From the NCBI GenBank assembly GCA_012845835.1, contig JABAKD010000006.1, forward strand, positions 6,936,318-7,000,317: a stretch of DNA of 64,000 nt, given 5' to 3'. A model generated the notes under the pieces. It was not told the DNA's origin, did not search any database, and worked only from the letters and a program-made list of their open reading frames with translations. Source of the DNA: Undaria pinnatifida (lineage: Eukaryota; Sar; Phaeophyceae; Laminariales; Alariaceae). Both the position numbers and the translations under genes were made by a program. Positions 50,622 to 62,200 of this stretch are shown in pieces (positions within the stretch are counted from its first letter, which is position 1; every line of letters starts with the position of its first letter).

Positions 50622-50846
50622 ATAAACGGGTGGAGATGGACGTGATCGATCGCGAGAATCTCAGGGGAATCAAAAGTCGGCACGTGTTGCATGAGAGCGA
50701 GGCACCACGCAAGGGGATCCAAAATTGGCAGGTGTGCAAGAGAGAGCGCGGTCAAGAGAGAGCGGTCGCTTGTTCGTTGCAGGTCGTCTCGAAGATCTAC
50801 CGTATAGAACACGAGATATCGCACCCTGGGATGACTTTCAGGGCAG
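50622..50846 (+). CDS. two possible exons of an unrecognised gene
   Basis: Two open pieces flanked by AG and GT sites: 50622-50731 (DKRVEMDVIDRENLRGIKS and onward, ending NWQ before GTGTGC) and 50783-50846 (VVSKIYRIEHEISHPG). They join in phase 0. No upstream start, downstream exon or domain was found, so this may be chance. Confidence 0.2.
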
Positions 50847-51829
50847 GTTTTCCCCCAAATTAGGGCGGGCGCAACCAACGGAAGGGCGATGCTGGGGGGA
50901 TCTCGTCGAGATGTTTCCGTGGATGCATCACGCGGCGTTTGCGCACACCCCTTATGTCCAGAAAATCAGTTTTTTTGCACTGCTCCCTTTTGTCCGAAAT
51001 ATCGGCTTTGAAAATTGCCGGTGGGGATGTGATTGTCTTGCGTGTTACAGCGTTGTTAAACTAGTACCTCTTGGCGACGCTTTTGTTCGAGAACGAGCGG
51101 CTTCACAGCACGGAACCGCACGACCGGTCGAATCACGCCTGCGTCTATCACGGATGCGCAACCAAAGCCTGTCGTTTTGTTTTTTGGTCTTTTTCTGGGG
51201 GGGCGGTGATTTTGTTTTGCCACATGCTTCCCTCCCCCCCGTGACGGCCCGGCAGTACGTAGCAGTCTCTTTGTCTTAATTGCAATATCTTCACCACGTT
51301 GAAGGTTTTCCACCTCTCAAGTGGTTTTGGTGCGTGTTTAGGGGGTTGGTGCGTGATTAGGGAGGGGGGACGGGGGGTAAAACATGAGCACATACATGAT
51401 GATGGCGCACTCTACGGTATACGCGCTTGCGACGTCAAGGCGAGACCAAATAGTGGAAGAATATCTCGTGTTCTTCCTCTTTGTTCGTCAACACATGCTT
51501 GCGAGCATATGTACAACGGCATAATATCGTATTTCGAGGTTGGGAGGGGTCGGGAGGTACTCGAGTGTACTCGAGGTTGGAGGTAGTCAAGGTTGGGGGT
51601 ATTCGAGTTTTGCGCGTTGTCTGTAGCCAATTTTGCTGCGTAGCTCATGGGGTGGTGTGGGCGGGAGGCGTATCGGGTCTTGAAGGCGGACGGGAAGATC
51701 CGCGTGTGATATTCCCGCGCGGAAGTAGAAATTGTGACAGGGCGTCTTGAGATAATGTAACAGGTTGTCAGGAGAGAGATGGATGCTGACGTCGAGCTTG
51801 ATGTTGCCCGAACGCAGTATCGGGTCGGA

Positions 51830-52370
51830 TGGGTGGTTGGGTGGATGGACGTGTGGACTACCCCGGGGTGCAGCAGCAGCAGCTATAGCGTGTCGGGTGG
51901 GTGGGCGGGTGGGTGGGTGGGTACATACGGTACGTGGAGGTGCAGCAGCAACTATCAACAGCAGGGGAAGCAGAGCATGAGATTTTTGCATGCGTGAGTG
52001 GGCGGGTGTATGTGTTACGTGATGAAGGTACAACGAACGGCAGCTATCCTTAGCTGGAGGAGCTGAAGGAACGGAAGCATGAGCTTTTCGCGTGCATGGT
52101 GTGCATGCGTGGGTGGATGCATTCGTTACATATATTTAAAAGTACACAGCAGCAGCTATGGATAGCTGGAGGAGGAGCAGGAGGAGCGGTAGCCTGAGCT
52201 TTTCGCATGCGTGTGTGCGTCGGTGGGCGGGCGGGTGTATGCGTTACGTGAAGGTACAGCAGCAACTATTAGGGGGGGGGTCAAGCAGGAGGCGCAGGAG
52301 CTGCGGTAGCATGCGCTCTTCGTGTTCGTGTGTACATGCGTGCGCTTGGCTGTATGCACATTAAGTGTGC
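51830..52370 (+). repeat. tandem array of five diverged units, about 70-115 bp
   Basis: Units are anchored on CAGCAGCAGCTAT-like text at about 51874, 51942, 52041, 52148 and 52258. They share TGCATGCGTGGGTGG, TGCGTTACGTGAAGGTACAG and GGAGGAG blocks. Confidence 0.75.
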
Positions 52371-53590
52371 CGTATGCTGAAAAGTGAGCAGCATGGCCCG
52401 TGATAATCAAACAAATGTTTTATTGTTCTTCGGATAGAGACAGTGATTTCGAGTTCTTTCCGTTTTTGTCAAGAATTACTTTTTCCGCAAGTATGGGTGC
52501 GAACCTATCGGGAATACCGCAGAATGGCCAAAAGCGCGAACCACACCCAAGAAGCGCCACCTAAACATGCGTTTAGCCGTTACGGGGATGGATTGTTCCG
52601 TAGTAGTATGTTTTATCCGCTGTTCAGCAAAAAAAAATGGCGTCTGTTTTCGTTTGCGGGACAGCGCGAATCGACATCAACCTTGGCAGGCTTTTCCTCT
52701 GCGCTTGACTTGACGCGCAAACTTCGCCCGCCGTCGAATTATTGAACACGTCTGTGCAATTTTACTTATTTAAGGTCAGATAGATCCCTGGTCTGTGCGA
52801 TGGACTGTAGATCATGTTGGGCTAGAACCAGATGGTATGGGTTATCTAGCACACGGCTCCTGGGTTGGATCCGTCCTATACAGCTCCCCCAAAATATACC
52901 ATCTGGTGACAAATATACGATCTATATAATAGATCATCTAGATCGTGATCTGTTCGACGTGTTGTGTTTTCGAGACTCAGCGAGCACAACATACACATAG
53001 GCTCCTGAGCTTAGCAAGAGCCCGGGGCCAGCATCGCTGCCCACCTGGCTAGGTAATTGGTGCCAGTTCGATACTAAAAGAGAGAAACAGAGTGAAATTT
53101 CGTATCGTGCTTAGTTTTCTGGAAGTACAAGTATTAGCTATATATCGCAAAGTATGGTGCGAAGGTATACGTATAGGTGGAAGGCGCGTTGTCCCGGCGA
53201 TACTAAGATCCTGAATGCAACCGCCACGGTGATCCGACGCCGGCATCCCAGGTGGACCCGTTCGACCCGTCTTCACGCTCTGGTAATTTAATCCAACTCA
53301 AGCAAATTCAACCACATAATGAGTGCTGGTTTCTTCGCCCAGCTTCATATCCTGTCACGCCCCATAGCCTTGATCTTTTTGGGCCATATAGTCAATGACA
53401 TTCCCCGGTCTATATATATATATATATCGGTTACAGGTTACGGCTTGAGAAACAAAACATGCATGCGTACCCATCAGCACACGCGTGGGCGGTACCGGTA
53501 CCGCCCCCCTCAACAACGGGAGCGGCAAGGCACCCGCGTTTTACTTGTTTGCCGGGCAAGCTACGGCTACGCCGACGTTGGATCAAAGCG
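52371..53590. other. no gene seen; GATC-type repeat and (TA)n
   Basis: 52780-52990 contains GATCTAGATC-type units (ATAGATCATCTAGATCGTGA). 53410-53426 is a short (TA)n. No conserved frame was found. Confidence 0.45.
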
Positions 53591-53594
53591 AGGG

Positions 53595-53862
53595 AAGGAC
53601 GCACGTTAAGATCGAGGTGCACCACTTTTTTTCTTAATACTACCCCTCAATTTGGGAGCATAAAAGAGAGACCTCTCCCAAAAACTTATTTTGGAGAAAA
53701 ATATATCTGCTACCGGATAAAAAATCCCATGGCCTAGGAACACCGGGAGAATCATGAAAAAAAATGGCCTTTTTCAGACGATTTTGGGGTTAAGGAGCCC
53801 CGTCATTCAGAAACTATTTCAGACGAAAACTGCTACCTCTATCGTTACGGTAGCACGCGTCA
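53595..53862 (+). mobile_element. MITE with about 25-bp TIRs, copy 3
   Basis: AGATCGAGGTGCACCACTTT start, CCCATGGCCTAGGAACAC and GGGGTTAAGGAGCCCCGTCA interior, GCTACCTCTATCGTTACGGT and TAGCACGCGTC end. Confidence 0.82.
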
Positions 53863-53879
53863 AAGGCCAGCTTTCTTTC

Positions 53880-54420
53880 GCAGCGTGGGCGACAGCGTGG
53901 CTTTTGTGCATTGCGAGGGGGCGACCTGATCTTTCTCGAAGGGAGCGACGGCGTAACCTTGCGATTTTTTTTTTCCTTTTTTTTTCTCACACTTTTACTT
54001 TCCAGCTTCTGGACAAGCCGCGGTCACAGGTGTCGCCCCTTCTCCCCCCCGGTTCTTGCCTGCAAGTTTTATCGCGCATAGGGTTTAGCAATGCCACTGC
54101 TCGTCGATTTTTCATCCAGTATTGCTAACTCACGCTCTCGCGCTTTCCGCAAGTCAGTTTGTGCACAAGAAAAAGTCCCAACGAATTTATACGAGTATGC
54201 ACTCGGCGGGGCTCGAACTCACAAAACTGACCTATAGCAGGCTCGAGGATATTATTTAACCTGATACGCCCGGATTATGCTAGGGGATGACTTGGCGTTT
54301 CGGGACGTGCGCGCGCGCCAGTGGCTTTGTGCAATGCGAGGGGGGGGCATGGCCTTCCGCAACTTGGGCGCCCACGTGGCTTCGTGAAAAATGCGAGGGG
54401 GTGGCCTGACCTTACGGCAA
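53880..54420 (+). repeat. tandem repeat (about 60-bp unit) interrupted by a SINE
   Basis: GTGGCTTTTGTGCATTGCGA (53900), GTGGCTTTGTGCAATGCGAG (54322) and GTGGCTTCGTGAAAAATGCG (54376), each followed by a GGGGG(C/T)GNCCTGA(T/C)CTT-like block. The SINE at 53964-54278 sits between the first and second units. Confidence 0.7.
53964..54278 (-). mobile_element. tRNA-derived SINE, copy 3
   Basis: Minus strand: head with GCGTATCAGGTTAAATAATA and GAGTTCGAGCC, body with TGACTTGCGGAAAGCGCGAG, GCGCGATAAAACTTG, GCGGCTTGTCCAGAAGC, and a tail of about 20 nt rich in A. Confidence 0.82.
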
Positions 54421-54584
54421 AAGCGGGCGACGCCATGACTTTTAGCGATTCTGACAGGGTTACGCGGTCTGACCTGCCACGATGGCTAGTGGGCTTCGCA
54501 ACATTTTGACATTTCTCAACGCGAATCCAGCACGCATTATGGAAAACTGCCCCAGGTGTAACATCCGAGAGTCGCTCCGCGATG

Positions 54585-54845
54585 TTCTCACATTAGCTCA
54601 CGTCATTGAAATCTAGCCTGTGGTCACGAAAAACGGCTGAAGAAAGAACCCCCGATGAGAAAAAAACAAGCGGTACCAGGTACAATAGAGTACGTGGGCC
54701 GTATTTCTATGAAAAAGGTATACGGTGATGTTCTTACATTAGCTCATTTCCTTGAAATCTACAGTAGCTTGTGGTCACAATACATGGCTTAAGAAGGCAT
54801 CCCGATGGGACCAAAAACAACCGGTACCAGCAGGTACAAACGGTC
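54585..54845 (+). repeat. tandem duplication, about 138-bp period
   Basis: GATGTTCTCACATTAGCTCA and GATGTTCTTACATTAGCTCA, CATTGAAATCTA / CTTGAAATCTA, TGTGGTCAC, GGCT(G/T)AAGAA and a GGTACCAG block recur in order. GTCAGAGGGTATAC...GGCTACAAAAGTGCAACACC at 54843 is also repeated at 55240. Confidence 0.8.
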
Positions 54846-55021
54846 AGAGGGTATACTTTTTTCGGCTACAAAAGTGCAACACCTGTGCGCGTGGACAGGG
54901 TTGTTATGAGAAAGGTACAGCGCCAGCCGTCGGCGCATCGTCAACAAACTTAAGCGTTTTTTTTTTCGGTTCGCCCGCAATAAAAACGCCATCACATCTT
55001 CCTCGTGGGTTGCAGCAGTAC

Positions 55022-55165
55022 CTGGAGTCACCCCACGCTACGCGTGCAGCAGATTCCAAGAAGTTTCTGAGCTCCTAACACGAGGAGCTCAACATGTACA
55101 CCCGAACCATTTCGACGATATTCGTTCCCGCAACCCCACCAAGGTTTCCATGCGCTAGTCCTACC
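55022..55165 (-). repeat. dispersed repeat with GAGCTCCT...AGGAGCTC palindrome, copy 3
   Basis: TGCAGCAGATTCCAAGAAG, GAGCTCCTAACACGAGGAGC, and ATATTCGTTCCCGCAACCCC then CATGCGCTA, the reverse of 43563-43745. Confidence 0.7.
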
Positions 55166-55280
55166 TGGAAAAACAAAAGATACGATCATAAAATTATCAT
55201 GCTAAACCGATAGTTGTTTCCACACTTGAGGATCTCAACCGATCAGAGGGTATACCTTTTTTTTGGCTACAAAAGTGCAA

Positions 55281-55484
55281 CACCCATCCCAGCATAGTAG
55301 GGATGCGAGGGTCATACGACTACGGCTATGCACACACTGAGTACACTCCCCCCTCCCCCCTCTCTCTGCCTGGTTGGTGAAAACCCGACGTGCTCCGTCC
55401 CGGCATAGTAGGGATGCGAGGGTCTATGGTCATACGACTACGGCCATGCACAAACTGAGTGCACCCCCCCCCCCCCCCCCCTCT
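55281..55484 (-). repeat. G-tract-tailed dispersed repeat, copies 4 and 5 in tandem
   Basis: Two reverse copies: ATAGTAGGGATGCGAGGGTC at 55298 and 55408, and GCACACACTGAGTAC / GCACAAACTGAGTGC ends. The second runs into a run of about 18 C (55465-55482). Confidence 0.85.
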
Positions 55485-55560
55485 ACCATGGAATAGCCCT
55501 CTGGTAATGCCAACACGCAAAAGAGACCGGCGTTACGGGTGGCGGTGCACCAATCACTCA

Positions 55561-55830
55561 CGCTTCGGTAGACAGCATAGGTGCGCCATTTTTTCCCTGC
55601 AAGGGTCTCGACTTGAGGAGCTCTATGCCCCACGCACAAACTGATTCTGGTAACAACGAAAGCGCAATCTCGATGAAAAAGATCATGGCCTAGGTATAAA
55701 TGCATAAAAAAAAAGACAAAAAGCCGAAAAAAAACTACGGCGATATTGGGTTAAGGAGCCCCGAAAATTATAAGAACAAAAAAAGAATTAGACGAAAAGT
55801 GCTATTAATATCGCTATCGTAGCAGGCGCC
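55561..55830 (+). mobile_element. MITE with about 25-bp TIRs, copy 4 (diverged ends)
   Basis: CGGTAGACAGCATAGGTGCG start, ATCATGGCCTAGGTATAA and TTGGGTTAAGGAGCCCCGAA interior, GCTATCGTAGCAGGCGCC end. Confidence 0.72.
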
Positions 55831-56208
55831 CCACCCCGTATCACTTGCGCACCAATTACTACCACGAAACTGCTCATGGCATCGTACCTGGTATGCACGC
55901 TACCGAGGAACTCCTCTCGAAAAGAGACACGGCAAAGACAAAATGGGTACAGTATTCACACAGCAAAACATCCATAAAACACGAACTTCACGACGGCAAA
56001 AACAGATTCGAGCGTGCAGCTTCGCCTGACACACAGGACACAAGCAATGGCAAGCAAGAAAAGGAGACGGAGAGGAGCAACTCAAGACCAAGGCTCGCAA
56101 ACAGCCTGAAAACAAAAGAGCATGGAACCATTTCACTGGGGGGTAGGGGATGGGGGGGGGGGGGGGGGGGGGGGGGCACGATGCCTGCCATTAGCGTAGA
56201 CCGGCTTT

Positions 56209-59200
56209 TCACGTGGGCGACGGTGACGTCTCACATCCCCCGACAAGCCAATCTTTATACTTCATGACAGCGATCACGCTATCGGGGGTCAACTGGAGCG
56301 CGTTCCCGTCCTTATCTTTCTCTGCGATAAGCTCTGACAAGGAGTAAAGGTGGGCGCTTTGGACTTCTTCCTGAACAAGGATGGCGAGCGAGCAAGCGGG
56401 GAGCAGGGGGGCGGGGGGGGGGGGGGGGGGTTTAGTCAGTTTGTGAATGGACATAGTCGTATGACCATAGCCCCTCGCATCCCTACTATGCCGGGACGGA
56501 GCACGTCGGGTTTCAACCAGGCAGACATTGATTGCACCAAGGGCGAAGCACCGTGAGGTGTTCGGCGAGTCGCATGAAGGGTGAACTGCATCCTTCCAAG
56601 AACCGCTCGTAAGACGGACTTCAGGGGGAGGTGGGAGGGGGGGCAGAAGGATTTGTCACGCAAGATACACGGTACGGTACCACTCCGTCTGGAAATACAA
56701 GGACCGAGTATTGGCCTGACAGGGAGTAGGGTTGGACATTTTGGCCTTACGCTTGAACAATGAGGGTGAGCGAGCAACCGGGCGAGGAGCAGAGGAGAAG
56801 GAGGGCGGGGGGGGGTGGGAAGGTTTAGATTAGTCAAGTGAAGATTTGGATTGTGGTGGTGTCGTTTAGAGTGGTTTGGTTTGGGTTGGGTTGGGTTGGG
56901 TAGGATTGCGAGGAGCGGAAAGGAGGGGGTGGAGGGGTTGGATTGGTTCGTATGTTTGGGGTGGCTTGGTTTATTTAATTTGGCTTAGGTTGATTTTCTT
57001 TTGCTTGGTTTGGGGAGGACTGATTCGATGCGATTGCTGCGAAACGAGGCAACCATGGTTTACAATCAAATACCCCGCCCTCGATTTCGAAGCACCCCAG
57101 CAGGGCACGCTAGCGAGGGCCATTGGCGTGGCCAAAAATGCCTCGACTTTATCAACCGTCATTCCGCTGTTCCGACAACCAAGTTTTGTGTTTCGCTACC
57201 CACCGGCTGCGGCACAATCTCCCCGCTCCATGAGCAGTCCCACGCATCTCCCCAAACATTGGTGTGGCCGTCCTTGTAGTGGAACGAAAAGCAATGCCGA
57301 AGCTCGCCCTCGGCCATGCCACCAGCAGAACTGCCACCGGAATCGCCACCGCTGCACCCGGCGTCCCCTGTCCCCGGGTTCGCGGTAACGCCCATTTCTT
57401 CCTGCAACTCCCGCCTGGCGTTTTCTTCGTAGGTTTCTCCATGACCGACGACACCCCCTGCGTGAGCATCGGTGTGTCGCGGGCGCGGCGCGTCAGGCAT
57501 GGGCTTGATATTCGTTGGGGGGGGGTCGGCCGGCAATACGACGCGTGGTATGGTAGAGGCGATAGAGGTAGCAGACGTTTGCCAAAACGTATTCCTGACC
57601 GACGAGGTTCGTCAACCAAAGCGACCAATGAGACGCGTGCTACGACAGAGGAACCACATTTTTGCGGCTGAAAATGTTTTCTGAATGAACGGGGCTCCTT
57701 TTTTTTCTTCTTCTTCTCTTATCATTTTTTTATCCTCCGGCGGATGGGCAAAAAACTAAGCTTAAAGCTCACCACACTTCCACGTGTTCTCACACACGCC
57801 GTGTGCCAATTTAACTCCGTTGTTTTCGCAATCCAGCTGGTTTTCTGGCGCGTCCTTCAGTTCCCGTGGTAACGACAGCGCGAGCTGTCCTTACCGGCGG
57901 TCCCCGATACTACTCTAGCAGCGCAAGCTGCCGTTGTATACGGATACGTGAGTATGTCGACCCGACCTGAACCCTCGGGAACAGGTGCGGTGGAGATAGT
58001 GGAGATAGCCACACGGGACTGCATCCTTCCGGGCTAGTGTGGGCTTCTCTTAACCCAAAACCGTCGGAACACTGTCATTTTTTTCTTTGCAGAATGGTTT
58101 GTCGGGTATACAACCTAGGCCACGGGCTTCGTTCATCGGATTTGCACTTTTCAGTTTTCTCCACATCAGGTTGTGGGACAAGAAGGCAAACAAAGAGTTC
58201 CTGAAGTGGTTACGAGTCTCAGAAACCAATGGTGCACACATTTTTCCGAAGCCCGAGGACTAGACTACCCAACATGGTTGGAACGTTTTGCGATGTACGT
58301 TCTATACCCACCAGTTGGCCGTGAGCTTGTTCATAGGGTCGCGCTTGCGTGGTTCCCGAAGCTAGCGGACAAGGTGGGCAGCTTCTCGTACGAGGAGCCA
58401 TCACAAAAATCAGGGAGTACCCGTGTCGTAGCGTCCGTAAAATGTAGGATATTCGTAGATGATCGAGAGTGCAATCTGTCCTGAGGTGTGGAAGAGTGAG
58501 TTTTGTTTTCCTCGTAGACTCACTTTTCATTCCGCTCTTCTCCCCCTGCTTCTTACGTTTTCGAAGCTGGATAAGGAGGATAGACAAGAACGGTATCATA
58601 GAATATAATGTTTCCCCCCCTCAAATTCTGCTCGTTAAGCCCGAAAAAACGCCCGACAAATAGAAACATAACGACTCTACTATTTTACGAAGTTATGCTA
58701 ACAAGACTCTACTATTTATTCCTTGAGCACGCCCCCTTGATGCCAAACAAAATGTTTGCATTGTGGATATACACCTATTTCCGCGTAAACTGTATCATGT
58801 TATTGTCTCCGCTGGCCTCTAGCTCGCTCTTAGCTAGCTCACCGGTGCTGGGCTCCAGGTACCCCGGACAGTAGTCCTTGATCATCGTTCTCTTCTGGAC
58901 CCAAAGGTTCGGGTTCGTCGAGCTCTCCCCCCCGGGCTTCCGGATGAACACGTACGTAGCGCGGTGCGGAAGATTGTCTCGACGCTTCATATCACACAAT
59001 AAGGAGACACGGAGAGGGGGGCAGGGGGTGAATTCACTGTCATGGGGGTGAATTCACTGTCATGCATGGCCGTGCCTTTTTATATAACAATAGACCCTGG
59101 CACAGCTCCTATACACGAGGAGACTTTTGCAAGGATGCACCAATCTGATTGGCTTTATTATAGGCAATAAGTCGGCGAGATTCTTACACCAATGAAACAC

Positions 59201-62200
59201 GAGTTTTGCAATGACTGTGTAAGGATGGACGACTGACTATGATTGGCGGCGACCGGCGTTACGATCGTGCCGCGCTGCTGTGAGACTTGCCGAGAGGTGG
59301 CGTACGGAGCGCACGCGAGGAAGAAGGGGGAAGAGAATGAGAAAGAGAAAGAAAAAAAAACTCAAGCCAAACACATCCCGAAGACGAAGCTTGCACACCT
59401 CGGATAAGGTAACCCCTAACGATCGACACCAATGTTACGGCTCAGCGGCATTTTTTTTAACATTGGGTTACGACGTTATCCAACTTCCAAGCTTTGCGAG
59501 TACATCTTGTTGCTGCGTTACGATAACGGCAGTGGCTCGCTGAACACAGTGTTGGAGTGTTGTGTTGCATCAGTATTGGCAGCAGAGTAGTGTTACAGCG
59601 TTAGGATCGGCAGCCCGTGGCGTGTAACGCATAATGTTGCGGGATTCCTAGTTGCTTATCATAACACATGTTACACGGACAACGTACAAGATGACCAATA
59701 CAACGCTAAAGTTATGTTGCTAACGCCGTCTTAGCTCGTACGCAAAGTTAGTTTTAACATGCTACGTTCAGCCGTGAAATAGGGTCGGCAAGCGTGTAGC
59801 CCGTAACGTAATGTTTCGGTGTTAGTGGAATGCTTAGTTGCTGTGTTAACACACGTTAGACGGAAAACGTCCACGCCCAATACTTGACGCTAGAACATTT
59901 CGTTTCTGTGTTAGTACAGCTCGTAACTTATGGTATACCCGGGGAGGATACGTTATCATCCCCCCAAAGAACGGCTTCCACATACGGAAACCCAAACAGG
60001 GAACAAAAAAGAACTTTCTAGGAAGGACAACGCCTCCGACATTTTGAAGACCCCTCTATCCCCAGGACTGAAGGAACATATCCCTGGGTGGGGTCTGGGG
60101 TGGGGAGATCCATGGCGGTCTCTTCGAAATCAGGAACACGGTAACATAATGTACCCCGCGATGCCGATTTTAGTGTAACGCTAGTAACACATCTTAGATC
60201 CGTTAGAGACAAAAACGGTAACATAGTAACATTATGTTATGAATAATTTCAGTCAGGTCCGATTAATTTTTGGGGAACATCGTAACGATACATAGCAGTC
60301 AGATAGTTGATACCAGTAACTTGGTAACATAATGTTGGAGGTCCCTCGGCATTTAGCTAACATCCTAACAAAGTGTTACTTCTTGACCAGTCCATAATAT
60401 AACTTAGCTAAGCGTCAAGTGTTACGTTATCCGATCCTAAGGGGAAAAATGGGGGGGGTTGAATAACGTTCGAATAACATCATGTTAGGGTTATGGAAGA
60501 CACCAACATCTCCGTCAACCTGATGTCAGGGTGTCGATAGCTTCCTATTGCCTAACATTACGTTAGCATGTCAGCGAATCGGGGGAAAGTGATATTGTGT
60601 ATGCTATGTTGATAACGTGTGATTCTGGGGCGAATCCTAACATTGTGCTACGATGTGTTGTACACGCATCTATTACGATATAACGCTGAACGGGGCGATC
60701 GTAGATATTTATAGGGTGGTTTTAGGTTCGATTGCTCTTTTCTTCACTGCATGCCCGTGGGTCGTCACTCTGACAGCACCCCAGACAGCGGGCGTCTCCC
60801 TCTCTGTGTTCAGGACTACCACCGTGTGCGTTTCGTACGGTGCAGGCAGCACTCCAGACAGCAACCCCTGAAGTCAGTAGCCACGAGTTGATTAGTTGTG
60901 GGAACGGGGGGACTCTACGCTGCACTTGAGTGGATACTCGCGGCCATGAAGTTAGTTCAGTTTGCACATTGACTTCATTTCACTTGTGCGCCTTCTTCGT
61001 ATCGCGTGTTTAGGTGGGAAAGCGTACTGTTTCCCGGCCGAATTTTGTTTTCATGATGATAGTTGTGTGGATCTTCCTATTAGAGTACTTTCTAACGACC
61101 AAACGAACTTTCCAAAAACTTGCTATTTTGGCAAGAAAAAATTGGCAACACTTTCCAAAGAGACGACAAAACTTTCTAACGCGAAACACTGCACGTTTGG
61201 CAAGTTTTTGGAAATATTTGCCAAGTTTCTCCTCATGACGCCCTCAGATTTTATTAACCCCTCACAGCAGCAGCAGCAGAAGGGAGCCAACGGCACGTCG
61301 ACGCTCTCTGTGGAGTAAATGCTGGCGCAGAAAGGACTCCAGGCACAGCCCATGTACCTCAGAGGTTGGCAGTCTTTCCAGTCCAGCCAAATTCGCCTGG
61401 GAAAAGCTGGGGCAGCTGCTGTTTGTGATGATGCTTCAGCACCCGCTCAAGACGACGCCCATGTGGCATCCACGCGGGCCTCACGGCCAGTGTCGCCAGC
61501 CCTATCATAAGCTGCTACCAATGACACCGTGTATCCTCCGTACCTCCCGATATTACAGAAGTTAGAGCAAGACTAGCGTCGGGCGTCGCGGGGTGGTTTG
61601 GTTTGTACAACGTTGCGCTGGCGTTATTGGCCCAAAATGGCAAATAAAATGGCAAATCTCACTTTCCAAAAACTTGCCAACGAAGCGGAACGGAAATATC
61701 CAAAAAAAAAACTTTGGCAAGTTTTTTGCTATTTTGGCAAGTCCAAATTTCCAATTTCCAATACCATGTCCAATTGGCAAGGAACTTGCCAAAAAAAGTG
61801 TCGTTAGAAATTACCCTAAATAGAGCTCCAGCACCTTTGTGTGACCACGCGGCAGCATGCCTAGAAACGACTCTAGGAACGGGAACTTCCCAGAAGGGTT
61901 CGACTTTTTGTTCCAGGAATTGTTTACTACTGTACACTGTAAACACCTCTTTTATCGTGCCTTCATGTTTCCCTCTTCGTTTCTCAGTTGCTGTCCTTTT
62001 TTTTCTCCATTCTTCCTTTCTTAGGCCATTTCTTACACAGTCGGATTCCGCCAGTCGAAAACGGCCCTTTTCGACTGGATTTTTTTCGCCTGGATTCTTC
62101 TCGTCCTTCTTATCGCCAGTCGAGTCGATTTTATAGATTTTGTGCTCTTCCTAGAGGCGGTTGGTGTGAGGGAGTACTGCTGTACGGCAGTCGAAATCGG

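Noticed and set aside
56971-57204. Continuation of Nudix exon 3 into MTVDKVEAF
   Set aside because: The frame cannot be joined in phase. The donor GTGGGT at 57203 and the exon at 56370 (EEVQSAHLYSLSELI) give the expected family sequence in phase 0.
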